DNA of 64,000 nucleotides, taken from contig NZ_BMFH01000001.1 in NCBI RefSeq assembly GCF_014638095.1, positions 310,001 through 374,000 of the forward strand, given 5' to 3'. Shown one piece after another: positions 34,855 to 42,336 of the stretch. Below the pieces are notes generated by a model. It made no database searches and was not told the DNA's origin. It saw nothing but the letters and a program-made list of their open reading frames with translations. The DNA comes from Muriicola marianensis (GTDB lineage Bacteria; Bacteroidota; Bacteroidia; Flavobacteriales; Flavobacteriaceae). The stretch's first letter is position 1. Each line of letters begins with the position of its first letter. The translations under genes were made by a program, and so were the position numbers.

Positions 34855-34889
34855 GAATATGTACAACTCAGGGCGACCTGAAAACAAAT

Positions 34890-35594
34890 ATGAAGGATAT
34901 GGATTCCGAAGCAGCAGTTCACTTTTACGACGGTAGTTTTAACGGTTTTCTTACTGTACTTTATGACATCGAGCAACGCGGTTTGGCTGTAGAAATACTG
35001 AAGAAGAAAGAAAAAGCGGAAGATGCCCTGTTTCCCGATCCCAGCTTTATAGAAACACGCCTGAAACACGCGAGGATCTTATGGGAGCAATTGAGGATTG
35101 ACAATTACAGCGCCCTGAAGACCCTGTATTTTGCCTTTATGAGTAAGGAAAGGAATCTGGAAAAACCCCTCTTGGATTTTTATTATTCCTGGAGAAAAAA
35201 CAGAGACGCTAAAAGGAATATCATGTACGATAACCGTTTTCATGAAATTTTTAACCTGGCTGCGGATGTCGAAAAGGAAAAAATCCAAACTGAGCGTAAG
35301 TTGACAGGTCATCAGGATCCTGAAACACCCACCATTCGTTATATTAAACCCAGGCACAACATTCTTCCTCTGATCTCTAAACGCATGAGGACCCGGTTTC
35401 GAAATAGTGAATGGTACATTTTTGATATGAGAAGGAAATACGGGCTTCACCACTGTAATGGTAGCATTGCCTTCGTACCCTTCCGGCCTGAATTCCTGAA
35501 AGAAGAGAATATTAATTCAGTACCGTCAGGAACTTCAAAATTTCCTTTCCTGCTTCATAACGAAGAGTCTAAAGCCTCTGCGGCTGTTGCTTGA
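34890..35594 (+). CDS. DUF4130/TIGR03915-like putative DNA metabolism protein
   Basis: A 234-residue protein beginning MKDMDSEAAVHFYDGSFNGFLTVLYDIEQRG, which matches the family opening 'YDG.F.G.L'. Conserved later parts include ARILWEQLRIDNYSALKTLYFAF, NIMYDNRFHEIFNLAADVEKEK, then PLISKRMRTRFRNSEWYIFDMRRKYGLHHCNG. In many genomes TIGR03915 pairs with a radical-SAM protein (TIGR03916) and UDG-like domains, and is thought to act in DNA repair or modification. That partner is not in this window. ATG 34890 was chosen because earlier ATG 34833 lies upstream of the -7 element. Expected to be controlled by the divergent S24 repressor. Confidence 0.78.
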   Translation: MKDMDSEAAVHFYDGSFNGFLTVLYDIEQRGLAVEILKKKEKAEDALFPDPSFIETRLKHARILWEQLRIDNYSALKTLYFAFMSKERNLEKPLLDFYYSWRKNRDAKRNIMYDNRFHEIFNLAADVEKEKIQTERKLTGHQDPETPTIRYIKPRHNILPLISKRMRTRFRNSEWYIFDMRRKYGLHHCNGSIAFVPFRPEFLKEENINSVPSGTSKFPFLLHNEESKASAAVA

Positions 35595-35722
35595 TTTCAT
35601 GAAAGCATGATTGATTTGATCAATGAAATGATTAAAGATTTAGTCATGTCAGACCCTCTTAAATTAAAATGGAATTAACATGGAGGGGTCTGTGCTCGCT
35701 TCATTTTTAGGAATCAAAAGAG

Positions 35723-35730
35723 TACCTTTG
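35723..35730 (+). promoter_or_regulatory. -7 promoter element (TACCTTTG) for uvrA
   Basis: TACCTTTG matches TAnnTTTG, 17 bases before the uvrA ATG at 35748. The gap from 35595 otherwise has an imperfect CAGACCC/GGGTCTG stem with a long loop; no GGA-N5-TCC operator was seen. Confidence 0.6.
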
Positions 35731-35747
35731 CCACTTTGCCTCTTTTC

Positions 35748-38594
35748 ATGACAAAATTCGAAGAACACATAGAAGTAAAAGGTGCCCGTGTTCACAATCT
35801 CAAGGACATTGATGTAAGTATTCCCAGGGAAAAACTGGTAGTCATTACCGGTCTTTCGGGCAGTGGCAAGTCTTCCCTCGCCTTCGATACTATTTACGCG
35901 GAAGGGCAGAGGCGTTATATCGAGACCTTCTCGGCTTATGCCAGGCAGTTTTTGGGAGGACTGGAAAGGCCCGATGTGGATAAGATCGATGGTTTGTCAC
36001 CGGTGATCGCTATCGAACAGAAGACCACTTCTAAATCCCCTCGCTCGACTGTAGGTACTATCACCGAGGTCTATGACTTTTTAAGACTGCTCTACGCAAG
36101 GGCGGCCGACGCCTATAGCTACAAGACAGGTGAAAAGATGGTCAGCTATTCCGATGAGCAGATCCGGGAACTCATCCTTACCTCCTTTTCCGGAAAACGG
36201 ATCAATATCCTGGCACCCGTTGTCAAATCCAGGAAGGGGCATTACCGGGAACTGTTTGAACAGATCGCCAAACAGGGGTTTGTAAAGGTCAGGGTTGACG
36301 GAGAATTACTGGATCTCCGCAAGGGAATGAAAGTCGACCGGTACAAAACACATGATATTGAGATCGTGATAGACCGCCTGGCCGTCACCGATGATCCGGA
36401 GGTGGAAAAAAGGCTATCGGAATCGATTAACACAGCCATGTACAGCGGCAACGACACCCTGATGGTCCTGGCCGAAGGGGAAAGTGAGCCCAGGTATTTC
36501 AGTCGGGATCTTATGTGCCCCTCCACCGGGATCTCCTACCCTACCCCCGAACCCAATACGTTTTCCTTCAATTCGCCAAAAGGGATGTGCGAGGAATGCA
36601 ACGGCTTGGGTCACACCTACCAGATCAATGAACACAAGATCTTCCCTGACCGAATGCTGTCCATCGCGGCAGGAGGTATCGCTCCCCTGGGGGAATACAA
36701 GAAATCGTGGGCCTTTAAACAGCTGGAGACCATAGCAAAACGCTATGAGTTCGACCTTAAGGATCCCATCTCCAAAATACCGGCCGAAGCCATGGAGGTC
36801 ATTTTGTACGGAGGGCAGGAACGCTTTGTGGTGGATTCCAAATCCCTGGGTGTCAGGCGAGATTACACGATTGACTACGAAGGGATCGCTCATTTTATCA
36901 GGAATCAGTTCAACAGTTCGGATTCTACTTCCATAAAGCGATGGGCCAAGGAATACATGGACAAGATCAGATGCCCGCAATGCCAGGGTACTCGCCTGCA
37001 GAAAGCCTCCCTTAATTTCAGGATAGGAGAAAAGAACATAGCCGAACTCGCGGCTCTGGACATAGCCGAGTTGGCTGTATTCTTCGAGAATCTGGAAAAG
37101 AATCTAAGTGGGAATCAGAAGATCATTGCCGAGGAGATCATCAAAGAGATCAGAAGCAGGGTACAGTTTCTCCTCGATGTTGGACTGGATTACCTCTCCC
37201 TGAACAGGCCTTCAAAATCCCTGTCTGGGGGAGAAGCTCAGAGAATTCGATTAGCCACTCAAATCGGTTCACAACTGGTTGGTGTCCTCTACATCCTCGA
37301 CGAACCCAGTATCGGACTCCACCAGAGAGACAATGGCCGACTGATAAGGTCCTTGCTGGCTCTCAGGGATATAGGGAATTCCATCATCGTTGTGGAACAC
37401 GATAAAGACATGATCAAAAGTGCAGATCATGTGATCGATATAGGTCCCCGGGCCGGAAAACACGGAGGGGAGATCATTTCAGAAGGCACCCCTGCCGAAT
37501 TGAAACAGCACGACACCCTTACAGCCGACTATCTGACGGGGAAGAAAGAGATCCCCGTCCCCAAGCGCAGAAGGGAAGGCAATGGAAAACATATCGTCCT
37601 GGAAGGCTGTACGGGAAACAACCTGAAAAATATCTCTGTTTCCTTCCCGCTTGGAAAAATGATAGGTGTCACCGGCGTTTCAGGGAGCGGAAAATCGACC
37701 CTTGTGAATGAGACCCTGTACCCCATCATGAATGCCCACTATTTCAATGGGGTGAAGAAACCTATGCCGTATAAAAGGATAAAAGGGCTGGAACATATCG
37801 ACAAGGTCATCGACATCAACCAGTCGCCCATCGGCAGGACCCCGAGATCTAATCCGGCCACCTACACAGGAGTGTTCAGTGAGATCAGGTCACTGTTTAC
37901 AAAAACTCCGGAAGCGGCCATTCGCGGGTATAAACCGGGGCGGTTTAGTTTTAATGTCAAGGGAGGTCGATGCGAAACCTGTCAGGGAGGAGGCCTCCGG
38001 GTGATCGAGATGAATTTTTTGCCCGACGTGTATGTGGAATGTGAGACCTGTTACGGGAAACGATTTAACAGGGAAACCCTTGAAATTCGATACAAGGGAA
38101 AATCCATAGCAGACGTGCTGGACATGACCATTGACGAAGCTGTGGAGTTCTTTGAGAACATCCCAAAGATCTACAGAAAACTCAAGACGATTCAGGATGT
38201 GGGATTGGGATATATTTCCCTTGGGCAGCAATCCACGACTCTGTCCGGAGGTGAAGCCCAACGGGTGAAACTGGCCACGGAATTGTCAAAAAGGGACACG
38301 GGAAACACTTTTTACATCCTGGATGAACCCACCACAGGTCTGCATTTTGAGGATATCCGGGTCCTGATGGACGTATTGAACCGGCTGGTCGACAAGGGTA
38401 ATACCATCCTCATCATCGAACACAATATGGATGTGATCAAAATGGCAGACCATATTATCGATATCGGTTACGAAGGCGGCAGAGGGGGTGGTATGATCGT
38501 GGCCGAAGGAACGCCGGAAGAAGTGTCAGCCGATGAAAAGAGTTATACCGCACAATTTTTAAGAAGGGAATTAGATCCGGCACTGAGCCATTGA
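35748..38594 (+). CDS. uvrA: Excinuclease ABC subunit A
   Basis: A 948-residue DNA damage sensor. Two ABC modules are readable: Walker A GLSGSGKSSL near residue 31 and GVSGSGKSTL near 645. Signature motifs are LSGGEAQRIRLA and LSGGEAQRVKLA. Zinc modules are CEECNGLGHTY, CPQCQGTRL and CETCQGGG...CETCYGKR. It loads UvrB at bulky lesions in nucleotide-excision repair. The start was moved from TTG 35736 to ATG 35748 (MTKFEEHIEVKGARVHNL), the family N-terminus. It stands 153 bases downstream of the DUF4130 gene on the same strand with its own promoter. Confidence 0.97.
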   Translation: MTKFEEHIEVKGARVHNLKDIDVSIPREKLVVITGLSGSGKSSLAFDTIYAEGQRRYIETFSAYARQFLGGLERPDVDKIDGLSPVIAIEQKTTSKSPRSTVGTITEVYDFLRLLYARAADAYSYKTGEKMVSYSDEQIRELILTSFSGKRINILAPVVKSRKGHYRELFEQIAKQGFVKVRVDGELLDLRKGMKVDRYKTHDIEIVIDRLAVTDDPEVEKRLSESINTAMYSGNDTLMVLAEGESEPRYFSRDLMCPSTGISYPTPEPNTFSFNSPKGMCEECNGLGHTYQINEHKIFPDRMLSIAAGGIAPLGEYKKSWAFKQLETIAKRYEFDLKDPISKIPAEAMEVILYGGQERFVVDSKSLGVRRDYTIDYEGIAHFIRNQFNSSDSTSIKRWAKEYMDKIRCPQCQGTRLQKASLNFRIGEKNIAELAALDIAELAVFFENLEKNLSGNQKIIAEEIIKEIRSRVQFLLDVGLDYLSLNRPSKSLSGGEAQRIRLATQIGSQLVGVLYILDEPSIGLHQRDNGRLIRSLLALRDIGNSIIVVEHDKDMIKSADHVIDIGPRAGKHGGEIISEGTPAELKQHDTLTADYLTGKKEIPVPKRRREGNGKHIVLEGCTGNNLKNISVSFPLGKMIGVTGVSGSGKSTLVNETLYPIMNAHYFNGVKKPMPYKRIKGLEHIDKVIDINQSPIGRTPRSNPATYTGVFSEIRSLFTKTPEAAIRGYKPGRFSFNVKGGRCETCQGGGLRVIEMNFLPDVYVECETCYGKRFNRETLEIRYKGKSIADVLDMTIDEAVEFFENIPKIYRKLKTIQDVGLGYISLGQQSTTLSGGEAQRVKLATELSKRDTGNTFYILDEPTTGLHFEDIRVLMDVLNRLVDKGNTILIIEHNMDVIKMADHIIDIGYEGGRGGGMIVAEGTPEEVSADEKSYTAQFLRRELDPALSH

Positions 38595-38652
38595 AATAGT
38601 TTTACGACATTTATAATGTATAGCCGGAAACCGCGTTTTAAGGCATAGAGGT

Positions 38653-39339
38653 ATGAGAAAGGAGAAACATCACAAAGGCTGGAACGAGATCAAGACCAAT
38701 GACTCATGGGCGATCTTCAAGATCATGGGAGAATTTGTCAATGGTTTTGAGAAAATGAGTGCTATCGGGCCATGCGTGACCATATTTGGATCAGCCCGGA
38801 CCAAACCGGGTGATGTGTTTTATGAAATGGCCGTGCAAATCGCCAAGAAAGTGGCCGAGGCGGGTTATGGGATCATCACCGGTGGCGGACCCGGGATCAT
38901 GGAGGCCGGAAATAAAGGAGCCCATCTGGCCGGAGGAACGTCCGTGGGCCTGAATATTGAACTCCCTTTTGAACAGCATGACAATCCTTATATCGATAAT
39001 GACAAAAGCCTGGATTTTGACTACTTCTTCGTTCGGAAGGTGATGTTTGTCAAGTATTCCCAGGGATTCGTGGTAATGCCTGGCGGGTTTGGCACTCTGG
39101 ATGAACTCTTTGAAGCGATTACCCTGATACAGACCAATAAGATCGGAAGATTCCCTATCATTCTGGTGGGTTCTGAATTCTGGTCAGGACTTATGGATTG
39201 GATCAGGAATACCATGCTGGAAGCAAAAAATATCAGTCCGGAAGACCTCGACCTGGTCAAGATGGCCGATTCGGCAGAGGAAGTTGTGGACATCATCGAT
39301 GCATTCTACAAGGGACACACCCTCAGTCCAAATTTCTAA
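38653..39339 (+). CDS. LOG family protein (TIGR00730, cytokinin-riboside monophosphate phosphoribohydrolase-like)
   Basis: A 228-residue Rossmann-like protein. GGGPGIMEAGNKGAH near residue 77 and MPGGFGTLDELFEAITLIQT near residue 145 match the LOG motifs PGGxGTxxE and GGGxxGxM. The family hydrolyses N6-substituted AMPs or other nucleotide monophosphates. The N-terminal 35 residues (HHKGWNEIKTNDSWAIFKIMGEFVNGFEKM) are a common bacterial extension. Its stop is followed by the ATG of the barrel protein after 6 bases, so they are probably co-transcribed. No membrane or secretion signal. Confidence 0.92.
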   Translation: MRKEKHHKGWNEIKTNDSWAIFKIMGEFVNGFEKMSAIGPCVTIFGSARTKPGDVFYEMAVQIAKKVAEAGYGIITGGGPGIMEAGNKGAHLAGGTSVGLNIELPFEQHDNPYIDNDKSLDFDYFFVRKVMFVKYSQGFVVMPGGFGTLDELFEAITLIQTNKIGRFPIILVGSEFWSGLMDWIRNTMLEAKNISPEDLDLVKMADSAEEVVDIIDAFYKGHTLSPNF

Positions 39340-39345
39340 TCCCCT

Positions 39346-42180
39346 ATGAGGCCAAAAGGCAGTATTTTATGCTTTGTTTGTCTTTGTCTGGTCCTCCTGC
39401 TAGGACCTGGCTGTGCCTTCGCCCAACACATCAATATTCTCAAAGCTGAACTGGATCCGGATACAAGGGAGATCGAGATACAGCAGGAGTTTACCTACCA
39501 GAACGATTCTCAGGACACCCTGGCCGTACTCTATTTCAACGACTGGGCCCATTCATATTCCAGTAAGAAGACAGATCTGGCCAGGAGATTTGCAGAGGAT
39601 TTTAAGAAAAGTCTGCATCTGGCCAAGGCAGATGAGAGGGGTTCAACGCGCATCTTTGGAATGTCAGATTTTGAATTCCGCAACCTGAACTGGAAGCGAA
39701 CGCCTAAAAGGGACCTTATAGAAATTCAACTCAATCGCCCGCTTCCTCCGGGTGCCTCTGTCAAAATGTATCTTACCTATACGGTCACACTTCCCCCAAA
39801 TAAATACACCCCTTATGGCTATGATCCCAGAGGGGGATACTATTTAAAGGACTGGTACCTGACCCCGGCCGTTTACGAGGATGACTGGCAGTTGTATTCC
39901 AACAAGAATCTGGAGGATCTGTATACCGGTATCACCAATACAACCATCACCCTCACCTACCCCGAGAACCTGTTCCTGGGTACCAATTACAACGAGGTCA
40001 ACATTACCTCCTATCCTGCCAAACAGGTCGCTACTCTTAAAGGAGTTGGAAGGAAAAGCGGGGATGTGATCCTGAATTCTTCCCGTAAGTTCATCAAGCA
40101 CGTGACCCCCTATCTCATAGTTGTCACCGATATCCGGTCCCCTAAATATGATGAAATATCCCAGGGGATCTCCATAAACCGTATCACCCAGTTCATACAT
40201 GAAAACCTCGGAGACTATCCCTACGAACAACTCCTGGTGAGCGAAACGGACTTTAACAAGAATCCCCTCTACGGGCTCAATCAATTGCCATCATTTATCA
40301 GGCCTTACGAAGAGCAATTCCAGTTCGAGATGAAATTCCTGAAGACCGCCCTTTTGAGTCAGCTACGCGAAACCCTCTTCCTGAACCCCCGGAAGGAGCA
40401 ATGGGTAACAGATGCCATCGTCAATTACCTCATGATCCGATTTGTACAAACCTACTACCCTGATCAGAAGCTCCTGGGAAAATTGTCTTCCATTTGGCCC
40501 GTGAGTACCTTCACCCTGGCCCAAATGTCCTTCAATGATCAGTATCCGTTTTTATACATGCTTACAGCCAGGAAGAACCTGGATCAGCGGCTGACCACCT
40601 CCAACGATTCCCTGATCAAATTCAACCAGAAGATCGCCAACACCTACAAGGCAGGACTGGGCCTGGCCTATCTGGCGGCCTATACGGAAAGGGAGGAAGT
40701 AGATAAAAGCATAGAGCAATTCTACAACACCTACAAACTTAAACCGGTGACCCCTTCTGATTTCAGGAGGGTCGTGGAATCCAATGTTTCCCGTGACGTA
40801 TCCTGGTTTTTCGACACCTATGTGGAAACAGATAAACGGATCGATTTCAAGATCAAGCGGGTAGACAAGCTGGAAGATACCCTGGCCGTAGTACTGAAAA
40901 ATAAAAGCGGAACCAATGTGCCTATCTCCCTTTTTGGTCTGAAGAATGACAGCGTGATCTCCAATTACTGGTTTTCAAATATTACAGGGATCGACACAGT
41001 CCTTATTCCCGACCGGGAGGAAGATCGACTCGTCCTTAACTACGATCAGAACATCCCGGAATTCAACCAGAGGGACAACTGGAAATCCCTGAGCGGCTTT
41101 TTCTCCAGTAACAAGAAGCTAAAACTTCAATTCCTGAAAGACGCAGAAAATCCGTATTACAACCAGTTGTTCTACATGCCGGTGGCGGGCTTTAACGTAT
41201 ATGACGGGATCTCACCGGGAATCAGGTTTTCCAATAAGACGTTGCTGGAAAGGCCTTTTATTTTCAGTTTGGCCCCTTCATTCGCACTCAAAGAACGATC
41301 CCTTGTCGGGGTTGCCGGGTTCAACTACCGTAAATACCTTAGAAAAAGTGGTCTCTATGTAGCGAATTACAGTCTCAACATGTCTAGTTTTCACTTTCAG
41401 ACCAATTCGCGCTACAGCACTGTCACGCCTGCTTTCGGACTTGGCTGGAGGCCGGACGACCTCATTTCAAATGAACGCCGGTCCCTGGTTTTTAGATACG
41501 TGAATGTTTTTAGGGATATAGATCCTTCCCTTGTCATTGAGACCGACCCGGATTACAGTGTCTTCAACGTTCGGTACAATCATTACAACAATGATATCAT
41601 CGATTTCTTCTCATGGTTCGTGGATGGGCAGCATTCGGCGGATTTCTCTAAATTGTCTCTCAATTTTGAGTATCGCAAGCTCTTTGATAACAATACCCAA
41701 CTCAATCTCAGGTTTTTCGCGGGTAAATTTCTGAGAAATGAGACCAATTCGGATTTCTTCAGTTTTGCCCTCGACCGGCCTACCGATTATCTCTTTGATT
41801 ACGATTATTTGGGTCGATCTGAAGAATCGGGAATAACGAGTCAGCAGATCATCATAGCCGAGGGGGGATTTAAATCACAGTTAGAAAACCCCTTTGCCAA
41901 CGACTGGCTGGTTACGACCAATGCCAGTGTAAACCTGTGGCGATGGATAGAATTCTACGGTGATCTCGGCCTGGTAAAGAACAGAGGGATCGATACCAGA
42001 TTTGTATATGATTCCGGGATCCGGCTCAACCTGGTCACTGATTATTTCGAATTGTATTTCCCGATTTACTCCAACAACGGATGGGAGATCGCACAACCCG
42101 CATACGATGAAAAGATAAGATTTCTCGTGACCCTAAGCCCGAAAACACTGATAGGGCTGTTTACCCGTAAGTGGTTTTAA
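39346..42180 (+). CDS. M1-like pseudopeptidase fused to an outer-membrane beta-barrel
   Basis: A 944-residue exported protein. The signal peptide ends near CAFAQ. Residues about 28-500 resemble an M1 aminopeptidase scaffold (YQNDSQDTLAVLYFNDWAHS, WYLTPAVYEDDWQLYSNKNLEDL, then FFDTYVETDKRIDFKI near 485-500). Catalytic motifs are replaced: the GxMEN site reads YGLNQLPSF (309-317), the HExxH site reads LSQLR (337-341), and WLxEG reads WVTDA (353-357). From about 600 to the end, many amphipathic strands follow, ending FTRKWF, with terminal Phe typical of barrels assembled by BAM. The likely role is a surface-located binding or porin-like function, not proteolysis. Confidence 0.75.
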   Translation: MRPKGSILCFVCLCLVLLLGPGCAFAQHINILKAELDPDTREIEIQQEFTYQNDSQDTLAVLYFNDWAHSYSSKKTDLARRFAEDFKKSLHLAKADERGSTRIFGMSDFEFRNLNWKRTPKRDLIEIQLNRPLPPGASVKMYLTYTVTLPPNKYTPYGYDPRGGYYLKDWYLTPAVYEDDWQLYSNKNLEDLYTGITNTTITLTYPENLFLGTNYNEVNITSYPAKQVATLKGVGRKSGDVILNSSRKFIKHVTPYLIVVTDIRSPKYDEISQGISINRITQFIHENLGDYPYEQLLVSETDFNKNPLYGLNQLPSFIRPYEEQFQFEMKFLKTALLSQLRETLFLNPRKEQWVTDAIVNYLMIRFVQTYYPDQKLLGKLSSIWPVSTFTLAQMSFNDQYPFLYMLTARKNLDQRLTTSNDSLIKFNQKIANTYKAGLGLAYLAAYTEREEVDKSIEQFYNTYKLKPVTPSDFRRVVESNVSRDVSWFFDTYVETDKRIDFKIKRVDKLEDTLAVVLKNKSGTNVPISLFGLKNDSVISNYWFSNITGIDTVLIPDREEDRLVLNYDQNIPEFNQRDNWKSLSGFFSSNKKLKLQFLKDAENPYYNQLFYMPVAGFNVYDGISPGIRFSNKTLLERPFIFSLAPSFALKERSLVGVAGFNYRKYLRKSGLYVANYSLNMSSFHFQTNSRYSTVTPAFGLGWRPDDLISNERRSLVFRYVNVFRDIDPSLVIETDPDYSVFNVRYNHYNNDIIDFFSWFVDGQHSADFSKLSLNFEYRKLFDNNTQLNLRFFAGKFLRNETNSDFFSFALDRPTDYLFDYDYLGRSEESGITSQQIIIAEGGFKSQLENPFANDWLVTTNASVNLWRWIEFYGDLGLVKNRGIDTRFVYDSGIRLNLVTDYFELYFPIYSNNGWEIAQPAYDEKIRFLVTLSPKTLIGLFTRKWF

Positions 42181-42212
42181 ACATTAACATATTCTTAATT
42201 TTTATCGGCTTC

Positions 42213-42231
42213 TATTGTGTAGTTCACAATA
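42213..42231. promoter_or_regulatory. 19-bp palindrome upstream of the second E1 fusion
   Basis: TATTGTG-TAGTT-CACAATA has perfect 7-bp arms and a 5-base centre, 106 bases before the ATG at 42337. It resembles a dimeric regulator site. The rest of the 156-base gap is AT-rich; no exact TAnnTTTG was found. Confidence 0.4.
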
Positions 42232-42336
42232 TTTTCTTATCTCAGTGAATTTTATTGACATATTGTTAATTTTATTAGGAAGTTTCTCCTTGCAAAAACC
42301 CCTATTTTTTGATATTTTCGTCAAAATTTCTGATCC

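Noticed and set aside
34833-34889. Earlier ATG extending the DUF4130 gene by 19 codons
   Set aside because: It lies inside the third dyad and upstream of the -7 element TATATTTG; the family start YDG fits ATG 34890 or 34899.
35650-35692. CAGACCC/GGGTCTG stem between the DUF4130 gene and uvrA as a terminator
   Set aside because: Seven base pairs with a bulge, a loop near 30 bases and no T tract; too weak to call.
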